Shown here: positions 13,501 through 20,869 of the stretch, piece by piece
How the letters are laid out: every line of letters begins with the position of its first letter
Position numbering within the stretch: position 1 is the first letter of the stretch
Assembly: GCA_949775045.1 (NCBI GenBank)
Contig: OX459102.1
Coordinates: 722,501 to 786,500, forward strand
DNA length: 64,000 bases
Source: Metridium senile
Taxonomy: Eukaryota > Cnidaria > Anthozoa > Actiniaria > Metridiidae
Direction of reading: 5' to 3'
Notes under the pieces: model-generated
Told to the model about the DNA's origin: nothing
The model's input: the letters and a program-made list of their open reading frames with translations, nothing else
Database searches by the model: none
Program-made: the position numbers and the translations under genes

Positions 13501-16079
13501 ACGGGTTAAATGTCTTCACTCTAATACATTTTGTCATCATTGATCGAAGTGTTAGATCAATATTTTTCCACAAAGGATACGTATTTCTGATGTTGAACGT
13601 AGCTTTTCCCTTCCATCTTGATCAGCAAAGCTTGGAGTTCGAGCTAAGTGTGACAAAAACAATATGTTAAGGGGTGGACCATTTGACTTTTGAGGGGGTG
13701 GTGGTGGTGGAGGGGGGGGGGGGGGGGGGCGAAGGGTGGATGATTTTGAAAAAAAATTTCCTGCACGGCCCAAAGGGCCAAAATAAAATTCCTGCAAGCC
13801 AAAATCGCCACTCAAAACTTTGCATTTTTATCAAATAAATTTCGTGCTCATGGAAGCGGGCAAAAAAAAAATTTCCTGCACGAACCAAATCATCCACCCC
13901 CCCCCCCCCCCCTCAAAAGTCAAATGGTCCACCCCTAAGCGCGATGTAGTCAATCCTAGAAAAATTTGCAACAACAGGTCACGTGACCCTACTCCTTTTA
14001 AATCGAACAGCTGTGTCAAAATGAAAATGAACAGAAATGAAAAGAGCACCTCCATATTAGTAAGAAGGCGAAATATCAGCTCATAAAATGTAACACGAGG
14101 GAAATGGCATTTAATTTAAAATTATATATTTTATCAGGATTTGTATGGAAAATCTGTTCTGTGCATATTTTCCATACAAATCCTTATAAAATATTGAATT
14201 TTATATTTAATGCCATTTTTCCTATGCTCATCATTATGAGCTAAAACTTTGGCTTCTTAATAATTTGGAGGTGCTCTTTTCATTTCACATGTTCATTTTG
14301 ACACAGCTGCTCGATTTAAAAGAGACAAGGTCACGTGACCTGTTGTTGCAAAAGGGCTTAAAAGAATAAGGGGCCGACCATTTAAGTTTTGAGGGGTGGG
14401 GGTGGGTGATTTTCAAAATAAATTTCCTGCAAGCCAAAATCGCCACTGAAATCTTTGCTTTCTATTTCTATAAAATAAATTGTGTGCCCATGGCAGCAGG
14501 CTTAAGAAAATTTCCTGCAAGGACCAAATTACCCCCCCCCCCCCCCCTCAAAAGTCAAATGGTCCACCCCTAAAAAGACTTTGTTGTTTACCAGGAATGA
14601 GAAGAGGATTGGGTGTTTCCAAGGAGTTTTCATAACGAGTTGGCTGAGTTGAAGGTCTGAATCTGCTGTCAATGGGCCTTTCTGTACAATAGATAAATCA
14701 ATCAATCAATCAATCAACAAATCAATCAATCAATCAATCAATCAATATATAAATCAATCAATCAATCAATATATAAATCAATCAATCAATCAATCAATCA
14801 ATTTATCAATCAATAAATCAATCAATTTATCAATAAATCAATCAATTAATTAATCAATGAATCAATATATAAAAAAAATCAATAAACAAATTTATAAATA
14901 AATGTATAAAGTAATTAAATTAATAATTTTAAAGATAAACAACTAAATAAAAATATATAAATAAATAAATAAATAAATGAATAATTTTATAAATAAACAA
15001 ATAGATTAGAAATATAAAGTAAATATAAAGTAAAAAAATGTAAAAAAATAAATAAAGTAATCAATAAATAAAATAAATAAATAAATATGTAAATATATCA
15101 ATAGATGAAAAAACTAGTAAATTTAAAAGTAAATCAATAAATAAATACATAAAAAATAAATATATAAATAAAAATATATGAATAAATAAATAGATATTAC
15201 ATAATAAATAGTAAATATATAAATGAATAATTTGATATATAAATTAATAAATAAATACAAAGTAAACAAATGGAAACAAATAAACAAAGCAATAAACGAA
15301 TAAATAAATATTTAAATGAATAAATATGTAAATATGTAAATATATAAATAAATACAAAATTTAGTAAATTTAAAAATAATGGGTAATATAATGAAATGTG
15401 TAACACTGTTAAAAATGTTGACTGAACTTTACAAAAGGTTTGATGGTGTTACAAATTTCATTCTATTACCTATCGTTTATATCAAACACCAACACAGCCT
15501 ATACTAGTTTACTCGCTAGTTTCTATTTCTATTTTTTTTTACGGTGTTACAAATTTCATTATATTACCTATCGTTTATATCAAACACCAACACAGCCTAT
15601 ACTAGTTTACTCGCTAGTTTCTATTTCTATTTTTTTTTTACGGTGTTACAAATTTCATTATATTACCTATCGTTTATATCAAACACCAACGCAGCCTATA
15701 CTAGTTTACTCGCTAGTTTCTATTTCTATTTTTTACAGTGTTACAAATTTCATTCTATTACCTATCGTTTATATCAAACACCGACGCAGCCTATACTAGT
15801 TTACTAGCTAGTTTCTATTTCTATTTTTTACGGAGTTACAAATTTCATTCTATTACCTATCATTTATATCAAACACCGACGCAGCCTATTACTAGTTTAC
15901 TCGCTAGTTTCTATTTCTATTTTTTACGGTGCTACAAATTTCATTCTATTTACCTATCCTTTATATCAAACACCGACACAGCCTATACTAGTTACTCGCT
16001 AGTTTTCATTTAAATTTAAAAATAAATAAATAAATAAACAAATAAATAAATAAATAAATATTAAATAAATAAATAAATA

Positions 16080-16123
<44 letters not shown>

Positions 16124-19100
16124 ACAAATAAACAATTAATTAATATAAAAATAATAAATAAATAAATATATAAAAGATAAACAAATATATATATTTTATA
16201 TAAATACATACATAAATAAATGAATAAAAAAATAAATTATACTAATAATTACTTTCAACAACTTCTATCCATCACAATACACCGATAACCTAATACATCA
16301 TAAAAATTAGAAATCAAACTTAATGCAAATACCAACCAAATATCATCAAATCTGCCAATCTTAATGTCCTTATCAGCATCATCATTTTGACATCCTGATC
16401 ACCACTGGATATCCAATATCAAGGAAAACTTGATTAATTATATCTATCAGTCAACAAATTATACCTTTCAAAGTAATTGTGATAGAGTGAAAACACTAGA
16501 ATCATGAAACAAAATCAAATTGTTAGTGTGTAATAGTTCTTATTTAACGACCATTAGTTACTATAAAAGACAAGTAAAGTTGTAATGAGGTATTGTTTCC
16601 TTTTGTATTTGATGCTTCTGGTTGAAATTGAGTGATACTGACTAAATATGTAGTCACTAAATAAAAACTATTAGTTAGTAACTATTTTGTTTTTATTTCA
16701 TGGTTCTAGTGTTTTCGCTCTACTTGACAATCCCCAACATCAATTATCAAACTAAGCAACATTATTTGTAATATTATACAGTTAAATGTACCTTGTTGTT
16801 GCCGGTCTGCTGTGCTTTGCTGTTTGACTACAGGAGTAAACAGTTCTGGAGAATCATCTGGATACATATATTGTTCATCATCACTTTCATGATTCAATTT
16901 CTCATTTCTTGGTGGTGAATGAAACACTTCTATTTGAGGATGGTTGAAACTATTGTTTTTGCTAGGAAATACTGCTTTTTTGCTCACTCTTTTCTCTGGT
17001 GGTTCTCTAGCAGTGAAAGATTTGGATTTTCCATATTTATTGCAGTTTTCTTTGAAGGCTTGTGTAGAGACTATGTCCTTTTGTGAGCTCTGGGAGAATA
17101 AGTCGTCAAAATCTACTGGGACGCTTGGAACATTAGACACTCGAAAAGGATGTCTACAATGAAATAATACATATAGACTTTACTAAGGGGCCGACCATTT
17201 AACTTTTGAGGGGGGAAGGGGGAAGGGGTGGGGGTGTGGTTGATTTTGAAAATAAATTTCTTGAAAATTTCTTCAGAAGTTAAATGGTCGGCCCCTATGA
17301 ATAACTGCAACAATGATATAAAAATATTTGTATAAAATTTGTAATAATATGTATACAGTGTTCAAAACTAACAGAAACACAAACAAGCAAATATACAAAC
17401 AAACAAAGTGAAGCCAAGACAGACAGACAAACACAAAAACTAAATAAACAAACAAACAGAATAATATGCAGAGATAAACAAACAAATCAAAAGATGAACA
17501 AACAAACAAACAAATCAAAAGATAAACAAACAAACAAATCAAAAGATAGACGAACAAACAAATCAAAAGACAAACAAACAAACAAACAAACAAACAAATC
17601 AAAAGATAAACAAACAAACAAACAAATCAAAAGATAAACAAACAAACAAACAAATCATAAGATAAACAAACAAACAAATCAAAAGATAAACAAACAAACA
17701 AATCAAAAGACAAACAAACAAACAAATCCAAAGATAAACAAACAAATCAAAAGATAAACAAACAAACAAACCAACAAATCAAAAGATAAACAAACAAACA
17801 AATCAAAAGACAAACAAACAAACAAACAAATCAAAAGATAAACAAACAAACAAACAAACAAACAATTCAAAAGATAAACAAACAAATCAATCAAAAGATA
17901 AACAAACAAACAAACAAATCAAAAGATAAACAAACAAACAAATCAAAAGACAAACAAACAAACAAATCCAAAGATAAACAAACAAATCAAAAGATAAACA
18001 AACAAACAAACAAACAAACAAATCAAAAGATAAACAAACAAACAAATCAAAAGACAAACAAACAAACAAATCCAAAGATAAACAAACAAATCAATCAAAA
18101 GATAAACAAACAAACAAATCAAAAGATAAACAAACAAACAAATCAAAAGATAAACAAACAAACAAATCAAAAGATAAACAAACAAACAAATCAATCAAAA
18201 GATAAACAAACAAACAAATCAAAAGATAAATAAACAAACAAATCAAAAGATAAACAAACAAACAATTCAAAAGATAAACAAATAAACAAACAAACCAAAA
18301 GATAAACAAACAAACAAACCAAAAGATAAACAAACAAACAAACAAACAAATCAAAATATAAACAAACAAACAAACCAAATCAAATGATAAACAAACAAAC
18401 AAACAAATCAAAAGATAAACAAACAAACACACAAATCAATCAAAAGATAAACAAACAAACAAATCAAAAGATAAACAAACAAACAAACAAATCAAAATAT
18501 AAACAAAAAAAAACAAACAAATCAAAAGACAAACAAACAAATCAAAAGATAAACAAACAAATCAAAAGATAAACAAACAAATCAAGCAATGGCAAGGAAG
18601 CAAAAAAACTCAAAATGTAATAAAGTCCACTCAATTTGTCAAAGAGAAATCAAGAGAGAAATACTAAAATACAACATGAAATGCAAGATTTGAAATTCTC
18701 AAATTTTCTATTTTCAAAAATATAATTACTATAAGCTTAATGTTTTCTGTTTGATTTGAATTACAAATAGCTACCCCTACGACTCCCAAAAATGAAGCAT
18801 TTACAGTAATTGGGAAAGCAGAGAATAGGAAAATTATTTAAAGGATCGAGACATTTGAAATTATGTTTTTCTAATGAAGAAAGAAAATGTTAGATGAAGG
18901 AAAAACTAAAATAATTGAAAAGAATATTGTGGAACATTGTTGGTAATGATAATCTCCATTTTACAGCATTTCAATCCACATTGCAAACTCAGAAAAAGAA
19001 ATTCTCAACAACACCAAATATTTTATAAACTATCAATACTGACACTGTTACTTGGTTTGACTTCTTTTCTTTATCGACATCGGATTCTTGTGATAGATTG

Positions 19101-19358
19101 TTGTTTTTCTGCTTTGCAAAAGAGTTGAAAAACTCACTCTGTTGATAAAAACAATTTAAATTTATTTGTTAAATATAAATCATTATGATTCATATTAAAG
19201 TTAAAATGAAAATCTTGTTTAGGTTTGCTTATTTAGTGTCCAAAAGTCAAGTGTGATTTTTTGTTATTTTAGTTGTCAATCGTTTTTCAAACGCAAAACG
19301 TTAACTATTTCTCAAAATTATGTTAACAAAAAGTCAAAATAATACTTACATCAATCAT
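1..19358 (-). CDS. HFM1: HFM1/MER3-type meiotic DNA helicase, 5' half (multi-exon, runs off the left edge)
   Basis: HFM1/Mer3 is a Ski2-like superfamily 2 DNA helicase that promotes crossover recombination in meiosis. Reading right to left, exons at 19350-19358 (tentative), 19052-19138 (tentative), 18965-18987 (weak), 16792-17153, 10447-10517, 8607-8739, 3766-3917, 2803-2883 and 808-969 join in frame. They encode an acidic polar N-terminus, a segment reading FRSVFKQFPYFN, the P-loop CAPTGAGKT (motif I), APMKAL (motif Ia), TTTP (Ib), LIDEVH across a splice junction (motif II) and ISATIPN (motif III). The order matches HFM1 specifically, including the short block before motif I. The helicase C-terminal, winged-helix and Sec63 parts must lie left of the window. 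Introns are unusually full of satellites and MITEs. The E2F-like promoter suits a gene expressed in cells entering meiosis. Family call is strong; the first three exons are less certain. Confidence 0.85.
107..470. other. Intronic stretch with no recognised feature
   Basis: Nothing recognisable in either strand. A 69-codon minus-strand ORF at 126-335 has no family resemblance I can see and is probably chance. By position this is intron of the HFM1-like gene. Confidence 0.5.
472..775 (+). repeat. tRNA-derived SINE, family A (full length)
   Basis: The head carries an RNA polymerase III promoter: a box A-like GGCCTAGCGGTGAGAGCGC near 484 and a box B GGTTCGAGTCAC at 519-530. A body with GGGTTATCC and a TTATTATTATAAG tail follow. 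The same unit recurs inverted at 3533-3715 (head part) and 40898-41190 (full length), so this is a dispersed SINE and not a tRNA gene. It lies in an HFM1-like intron. Confidence 0.85.
808..969 (-). CDS. HFM1: HFM1-like exon: motif II tail to motif III (SAT)
   Basis: 162 nt, phase 0 at both ends, acceptor TTTTAG and donor GTAAGT. Begins VHILNDGDRGATVEAVISRM and ends with ISATIPNVED. The first residues complete the DEVH box begun in exon 2803-2883; SAT is helicase motif III, which couples ATP hydrolysis to unwinding. This is the last exon visible in the window. Confidence 0.88.
1016..1415 (-). repeat. tRNA-derived SINE, family B, with LINE-like 3' tail
   Basis: On the minus strand the head contains TGGTCTAGTGGTCAGTGG (box A) and GGTTCGATTCCC (box B). 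The body includes TGTGTCCTTGGGCAA, and the 3' end is TAGCGCTATATAAATT. That tail is shared with the 3' end of the LINE at 33963-35165, as expected of a SINE using that LINE's reverse transcriptase. Confidence 0.8.
1471..1684. mobile_element. MITE-like inverted repeat
   Basis: Arms of about 80 bp with mismatches face each other: AGTCCCCTTCACAGTTCC on the left and its near complement ending GTGTAGGGGACT on the right. No ORF of note inside. A further 700 bp to the right holds no recognised feature. Confidence 0.7.
2391..2785. mobile_element. MITE with poly-G termini, AGGGACTGGTC family
   Basis: Terminal inverted repeats AGGGACTGGTCAAAAGTTAG (left) and CTAATTTTTGACCAGTCCCT (right). A G17 homopolymer follows the left end. 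The interior repeats GGGAGGGCCA several times. The element ends 18 bp from the splice donor of the next exon. A related left end lies at 20100. Confidence 0.8.
2803..2883 (-). CDS. HFM1: HFM1-like exon: DExH box
   Basis: 81 nt, phase 0-0, acceptor TTGCACAG and donor GTAAGA. Starts EKWDSMTRKW and ends RLFLIDE, with the V and H of the DEVH box supplied by the next exon. These acidic residues coordinate Mg-ATP in superfamily 2 helicases. Confidence 0.9.
2941..3409. mobile_element. MITE, TACACCTATTTC family, with a nested MITE
   Basis: Long terminal inverted repeats (about 100 bp, diverged) start TACACCTATTTCAATAATCG and end in the complement, flanked by TA on both sides. A second inverted repeat (ATCACTAGAGTGG...CCACTCTAGTGAT, 3081-3238) sits inside, so one element is inserted in the other. 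Confidence 0.8.
3533..3715 (-). repeat. SINE family A, head part
   Basis: Reverse-complement copy of the first 180 bp of the SINE at 472-775, with the box B complement GGAATCGAACCC. It ends about 50 bp before the splice donor of exon 3766-3917. Its 3' half is absent. Confidence 0.8.
3766..3917 (-). CDS. HFM1: HFM1-like exon: motifs Ia and Ib
   Basis: 152 nt; acceptor CTTTTCTAG, donor GTAAGA; enters in phase 1 and leaves in phase 0. Contains APMKALCSERCQDW (motif Ia, single-strand DNA contact), VTGDSELDDYFEL and IVTTTP (motif Ib). Spliced to exon 8607-8739 the junction codon is ATG (M), giving the Y-M-A-P sequence expected of the family. Confidence 0.9.
3969..4242. mobile_element. MITE with CCCTTTCCAAG termini
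   Basis: Inverted termini CCCTTTCCAAGAAAGTTTGTC and the complement ending TTTCTTGGAAAGGG. It lies 51 bp upstream (minus sense) of the exon 3766-3917 acceptor. Confidence 0.75.
4337..4777. mobile_element. MITE containing an (ATC)n microsatellite
   Basis: Termini GGGTCAAAACACTG and ACCGTGTTTTGACCC are inverted. Between them lies an interrupted ATC repeat (4457-4590, about 45 units with AAG interruptions). Long poly-Ile, poly-His and poly-Asp readings across it are artefacts of the triplet repeat. Confidence 0.65.
4457..4590. repeat. (ATC)n microsatellite
   Basis: Near-perfect trinucleotide repeat broken by three ATAAGA interruptions. Likely length-polymorphic. Confidence 0.95.
4800..5919. other. 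Intergenic/intronic stretch with no recognised gene
   Basis: Upstream of the sulfotransferase-like gene. Short ORFs at 5048-5311 and 5370-5552 resemble nothing I know. A T14 run at about 5762 and a CGGTCCGACT-rich patch near 5800 are the only local features. The promoter of the 5920 gene should be here, but no clear TATA box could be picked. Confidence 0.4.
5920..6621 (+). CDS. Sulfotransferase-like P-loop protein with C-terminal membrane anchor
   Basis: 233 codons, apparently intronless. The N-terminus ICAGLSKTGTKSVAKAL has the GxxKTGT(S) phosphosulfate-binding loop of the sulfotransferase-like P-loop family expanded in cnidarians, echinoderms and amphioxus. Later motifs include VTDSPACFFWDE (about residues 63-74), FPDAKVILMERDSPESW (about 80-96, the 3'-phosphate-binding strand and helix) and VYNVKQGWAPLCEFLG (about 164-179). 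Substrate is unknown for this family. The last 25 residues are a hydrophobic helix (LVLLSIIFVVILAILVFLF) ending MHI, which predicts a tail-anchored membrane protein. The ATG is the first in the ORF and the P-loop begins at residue 6, so the start is well supported. The gene lies on the opposite strand inside an intron of the HFM1-like gene. An AATAAA lies about 270 bp downstream, inside a MITE. Confidence 0.85.
   Translation: MKIICAGLSKTGTKSVAKALTILGFKVYDFIEHLQWHIDEYAQAYDGCMPDFYSMYREIDAVTDSPACFFWDEIRQSFPDAKVILMERDSPESWLQSFKKTRDIGMAEDFQLWKGLGRVLTPTGRKWRKIGGGLGKQFEGLAQAYIEHNERVKSTVPREQLLVYNVKQGWAPLCEFLGVQIPDVPFPCLNVKSESIKGMMNTAVYLTVYKELVLLSIIFVVILAILVFLFMHI
6636..6678 (+). repeat. Short GGTTAG-like repeat in the sulfotransferase 3' region
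   Basis: Six interrupted GGTTAG/GGTTTGGTTAG units begin just after the stop codon. Telomere-like in composition but short and irregular. Confidence 0.7.
6853..7135. mobile_element. MITE with ATAGTTGACGTGACGG termini
   Basis: About 48 bp of nearly perfect inverted repeat at each end (ATAGTTGACGTGACGGTTTT and its complement), with the AATAAAT motif repeated inside. It may provide the polyadenylation signal for the gene at 5920-6621. Confidence 0.85.
7390..7582. mobile_element. AACCCGTGAAACA-type MITE pieces, interrupted
   Basis: Facing ends TTTCACGGGTTAAATGACTT (7471) and the complement ending AACCCGTGAAACA (7554), next to a GTCAAATAGACACAAAAG block that recurs at 7720 and, inverted, at 13040. 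The right-hand block is split by the 125-bp insertion at 7583-7707. Confidence 0.65.
7583..7707. mobile_element. 125-bp MITE with 9-bp target duplication (Mutator-like)
   Basis: Termini AGCCTCCTCCGCAGGC and GCCTGTGGAGGAGGCT are inverted. The flanks are direct copies of AGGTTTAAT (7574-7582 and 7708-7716). The related locus near 13060 reads straight through (AAGGTGCAATAGTCAAA on the complement) without the insert, which gives an empty-site comparison. Nine-bp duplications are typical of Mutator-type transposition. Confidence 0.85.
7757..8325. mobile_element. MITE-like element, GGTTATACGTCGAATCTCAC termini
   Basis: Left end has CACATGTGCCGAATACAATTC; the right end has the complement GAATTGTATTCGGCACATGTG. 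An internal copy of the end motif at 8140-8165 suggests a compound structure. Confidence 0.7.
8340..8530. mobile_element. AACCCGTGAAACA-type MITE cluster
   Basis: Facing ends TTTCACGGGTTAAATGACTT (8349) and TTCATTAACCCGTGAAAC (8407-8424), with a third end at 8500. The same terminus builds the satellite at 13091-13535. Confidence 0.65.
8607..8739 (-). CDS. HFM1: HFM1-like exon: P-loop (motif I)
   Basis: 133 nt; acceptor TTTTGTAG, donor GTAAGT; phase 0 in, phase 1 out. Encodes ALYTDKPLVVCAPTGAGKT, then VIFELAIIRLLM and HKIKIVY. APTGAGKT is the Walker A motif that binds ATP; the following helix is characteristic of HFM1. Confidence 0.92.
8880..9030. repeat. Palindromic AACGATAATTTTCAC/GTTCGTC repeats
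   Basis: Several facing copies of a CGTTCGTCCAATCAGAAA-like motif with TTTTCACTAGTGAAAA at the centre of symmetry. Looks like MITE remnants. Confidence 0.55.
9091..9455 (+). pseudogene. DUF3504/Crypton-derived (KCTD1/QRICH1/ZMYM-like) fragment, decayed
   Basis: The reading MAAEGSRFVLLYS... continues, after in-frame stops, as NTVKKTKRDVSLLTKFL, IADIPPAELNEFISEFFVCV and KQKQLRKLGKGNKP. This is the N-terminal part of the DUF3504 family, which is related to Crypton tyrosine-recombinase transposases and very numerous in some marine invertebrates. In-frame stops at about 9137, 9158 and 9383 and a missing C-terminal half make it a pseudogene. The intact piece is 9176-9385. It lies in an HFM1-like intron on the opposite strand. 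Confidence 0.6.
9755..9900. mobile_element. Palindromic MITE
   Basis: Arms begin ATGGAAAATGC and end GCATTTTCCAT, with the centre around CACTCGTTCGCTACGCTC. About 145 bp in all. Confidence 0.7.
10013..10081. mobile_element. Short hairpin element
   Basis: ACACTTAGTGACTGATCCCT pairs with the complement near AGGACCAGTCATTAAGTGCT around CAGTTAACTG. Confidence 0.6.
10199..10387. mobile_element. pogo/Tigger-like MITE, CAGTGGAACC termini
   Basis: Starts CAGTGGAACCTCGTTAATCC and ends GGGGTTCCACTG, with TA on both sides. The interior repeats GGCCGTATTAACGGGG. TA target sites and CAGTGGAACC ends fit pogo-like elements. Other copies lie at 58579-58743 and 61903-62003. Confidence 0.8.
10447..10517 (-). 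CDS. HFM1: HFM1-like exon: pre-motif I segment, tandem acceptor
   Basis: 71 nt; phase 1 in, phase 0 out; donor GTATGA. Encodes EQFRSVFKQFPYFNIVQSRV, the segment that precedes the P-loop in HFM1. The acceptor is a CAGCAG tandem: starting at 10517 gives an extra Ala, starting at 10514 omits it, and both keep the frame. Confidence 0.88.
10555..12541. repeat. 47-bp satellite with a higher-order unit
   Basis: About 41 tandem units built on GATAATATGTGCATAGATTG followed by TTGTCATTATAATAATATCG. A variant carrying ATTGTTTTTAATTAGAG occurs at 11501 and 12065, 564 bp (12 units) apart, and the units after each run in the same order of variants, so a 564-bp block was duplicated. Confidence 0.95.
12563..12854. 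mobile_element. MITE, TACACCTATTTC family
   Basis: Both ends match the family consensus; each arm carries the block around TGAAGCCTGCAAAG. About 290 bp and younger looking than 2941-3409. Confidence 0.8.
13091..13535. repeat. 37-bp satellite built from a MITE terminus, with trimer order
   Basis: Twelve units of 37 bp, each containing TTTCACGGGTTAAATGTCTT and CACTCTAATACAT. This is the terminal sequence of the AACCCGTGAAACA MITEs nearby. Every third unit carries AATTCAT instead of AATACAT (order A A A B A A B A A B A A), giving a 111-bp higher-order repeat. Confidence 0.92.
13669..13937. mobile_element. MITE with GGGGTGGACCATTTGAC termini
   Basis: Left end AGGGGTGGACCATTTGACTT and right end its complement, each next to a long G or C homopolymer. 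Related elements or ends lie at 14370-14573, 17186-17298 and 48482-48670. Confidence 0.8.
13968..14350. mobile_element. Long inverted repeat, about 380 bp
   Basis: Arms of about 170 bp start CAACAACAGGTCACGTGACC and end with the complement; the centre is near 14155 (GGAAAATCTGTTCTG). It lies between two GGGGTGGACC elements. Confidence 0.75.
14370..14573. mobile_element. MITE with GGGGCCGACCATTTAAG termini
   Basis: Same family as 13669-13937: AGGGGCCGACCATTTAAGTT on the left and a right end ending AAATGGTCCACCCCT after a C-rich run. Confidence 0.75.
14695..15375. repeat. AATC- and AATA-type microsatellite tract
   Basis: Starts as (AATC)n and decays into irregular AATA-, AAATAT- and AAAGT-like low-complexity sequence. 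ORFs here are low-complexity artefacts. Confidence 0.9.
15438..16005 (-). repeat. 95-bp satellite, array 1
   Basis: About six units of 93-97 bp containing GGTGTTACAAATTTCATT, ATCGTTTATATCAAACACC and CTAGTTTACTCGCTAG. Strand is given relative to the larger array at 53656-55060, which is in the opposite orientation. Confidence 0.93.
16012..16240. repeat. (AAAT)n microsatellite
   Basis: AAAT repeat with ATTAA interruptions, directly joined to the 95-bp satellite. Confidence 0.9.
16483..16722. mobile_element. MITE, TAGAGTGAAAACACTAGAA termini
   Basis: Left end TAGAGTGAAAACACTAGAAT and right end TTCTAGTGTTTTCGCTCTA are inverted (mismatches present). A diverged piece recurs near 43355-43530 in the kinase gene. 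It lies 70 bp from the next HFM1-like exon. Confidence 0.75.
16792..17153 (-). CDS. HFM1: HFM1-like exon: polar N-terminal region
   Basis: 362 nt; acceptor TTTCATTGTAG, donor GTACAT; phase 2 in, phase 1 out. Encodes HPFRVSNVPSVPVDFDDLF..., Ser/Lys/Pro-rich, with an acidic stretch ESDDEQYMYPDDSPELF. Such a poorly conserved N-terminus is typical of HFM1. The codon often taken as a start (17138-17140) is GTG and lies inside the exon. Joining to 10447-10517 is in phase. Confidence 0.75.
17186..17298. mobile_element. Short MITE, GGGGCCGACCATTTAAC termini
   Basis: About 110 bp; ends AGGGGCCGACCATTTAACTT and the complement ending AAATGGTCGGCCCCT. Just upstream of exon 16792-17153. Confidence 0.8.
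17395..18585. repeat. AAAC-rich minisatellite, about 1.2 kb
   Basis: Mixed (AAAC)n and CAAATCAAAAGATAAACAAA units. Long minus-strand poly-LFVC readings are artefacts of repeat composition. Confidence 0.93.
18965..18987 (-). CDS. HFM1: Possible 23-nt microexon of the HFM1-like gene
   Basis: A polypyrimidine acceptor (TTTCTTTTTCTGAG) and a donor GTAAAA bound 23 nt encoding FAMWIEM plus two bases. Its length (2 mod 3) is exactly what is needed to link exon 19052-19138 (phase 0 out) to exon 16792-17153 (phase 2 in). Support is phase only. Confidence 0.28.
19052..19138 (-). CDS. HFM1: Probable second exon of the HFM1-like gene
   Basis: 87 nt, phase 0-0; acceptor TTTTATCAACAG, donor GTAACA. Encodes SEFFNSFAKQKNNNLSQESD and a lysine-rich end. 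It follows in frame from the three-codon first exon. No homology support, so the call rests on splice signals and an open frame. Confidence 0.45.
19350..19358 (-). CDS. HFM1: Probable first coding exon (Met-Ile-Asp) of the HFM1-like gene
   Basis: ATG ATT GAT directly followed by the perfect donor GTAAGT. It lies downstream (minus sense) of the GC-rich E2F-like promoter. Confidence 0.45.
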
Positions 19359-19464
19359 CCTAATTGTTTCTTGACTTCTTTATAAACTTAATGCACTAAA
19401 AAAGAACGATTTTAAACTCCTCTTCCATCGTATTCAGTCTGCGAGGCTCTCTGTGTGTAGCTTG

Positions 19465-19525
19465 TACTGTGGCGGGAAAACGTACGCGGGCGCGCGCGCT
19501 GATTTTATCTTTTCGCGCCAAAACC
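19465..19525 (-). promoter_or_regulatory. E2F-like promoter of the HFM1-like gene
   Basis: Two E2F-type sites, GGCGGGAAAA (19471-19480) and TTTCGCGCCAAAA (19511-19523), flank a CG-rich block (GCGGGCGCGCGCGC) in otherwise AT-rich DNA, 110-165 bp upstream of the predicted start codon. A CpG island with E2F sites fits a cell-cycle or meiosis gene. The same block could also serve a plus-strand transcript, but no gene is recognised there. Confidence 0.5.
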
Positions 19526-19559
19526 TTTCAAGTTTACTTCCGGTTAAAGGAGTGATTAA

Positions 19560-20095
19560 AAGTTCTATAGATTAAATTATGGATACTACTCGTTAACAGA
19601 ATAAAATGATTTTTAATGCAGATTTCATTCACTTTGCTACATTAATAGATAATTCAATGTTTAAAAATATATTTTTAACGAGTTTTGAAGCAAAATTGGC
19701 GCCACCGGAAGTAGGGATTCATAAAATCAAAACACCACATAGATACGACTGGTACAGAAAAAGCATTTTGATACTAGCCAACGAGTGCGTAAATTCTGTA
19801 CGAAGCACTTTCCATGTACTATTTACTTTATTATATACATTCTGAGTGATATTCACTGTAATTTTGCAATGGCAACTTTAATAGAGTAAAACAAATTATT
19901 ATTCTAAGATGATAAAATATATATGCAAGGAAAATATTTTGTGAAAAAAAAGTTTACAACTGCATGATCACATCGCTCAAGTAAAAAAGGTTGCTTTTTA
20001 TAATATGGAATCTCTACATAATTGGAAAATACCGTAATAGTGTTTCCTTTGCCAGAAATGTTCAGTTCTTTCTGCTTTGACTGAAGAAGCTTAAG
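19560..20095. other. Stretch with no recognised gene
   Basis: A 79-codon plus-strand ORF at 19606-19845 has no recognisable family. Nothing else seen. Confidence 0.4.
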
Positions 20096-20097
20096 CT

Positions 20098-20350
20098 TTA
20101 GGGACTGGTCATAAAGTATGGGGGGGGGGGGGGGGGGGGGGGGGTCCGGAAAAAATGGTGGGGTGGTCCATAATTTTTGAGCATGAAAAAGGGGGTGGGC
20201 CATGAAAAATTAAGCAATACACTGGGGGTATTTGGGGGTAATTGTGGTGCATTGTATAGGGGTGGGCTACGTGTAACTATGCATAGACTAAAGGGTGGGC
20301 CAATAAAAGTCATTCCTTGGGAATTCTGAATTTTCTGGCCCACCCCCTTT
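20098..20350. mobile_element. G-rich AGGGACTGGTC element, left end and body
   Basis: Begins TAGGGACTGGTCATAAAGTA and then a G24 run, as in 2391-2785; the interior repeats GGTGGGCCA. The right terminus is not clear. Confidence 0.65.
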
Positions 20351-20860
20351 CAGGGTCCTTTTAGGGTTCTGGCTCTAAAATCAGTTACGTAACATGATTC
20401 CACACCTGTAAGAGTCATTTTTACTCTGTTTTGTTGCTTTGTTGGGGTAGAAATCGACAAAGCTTTATCAGTTATTTTTATCTGTGCGTACCTTTTAGGG
20501 GTCGTTTTCAAAACTTCCGCCGATCACCCCTACCACTTGGACAAAGGAAGTACGTGGCAGTGAGAGTAATGTTATTTGGATAGAAATGTTTGCAATACCG
20601 TTACCGTGAGTTAACCTTTAATATTAATTGATTTAACAGTCTTATTGATATAAAGGCAAGTAAATAGAAATAAAGGCATCCCGCGTGCTCTATTTCACCG
20701 GTAGAGTCAATATTAACTGGCTTCTATTTCTTAAAAAGACAGGTAATCCAATAAAAGGTCTGGACCCCCGATTCCCCATATAACAGTCATACTCAATACA
20801 GTCTTTTCAAATAGTCAGTTCGTTTAATACCAACAAGTATTGCTATAAATGAGAACATGT
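20350..20860. other. Low-information stretch with dispersed-repeat pieces
   Basis: Contains CTTTTAGGGTTCTGGCT and GCGTACCTTTTAGGGG motifs that recur near 31790-31860. No gene recognised. Confidence 0.5.
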
Positions 20861-20869
20861 TAAATTGTA

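Noticed and set aside
16706..17140. Start codon of the HFM1-like protein at 17140
   Set aside because: The codon is GTG, and the open frame continues upstream to a good 3' splice site at 17153, so this is an internal exon.
17273..18432. Leu/Phe/Cys/Val-rich membrane protein ORFs
   Set aside because: Artefact of the AAAC/AAATC minisatellite read on the minus strand.
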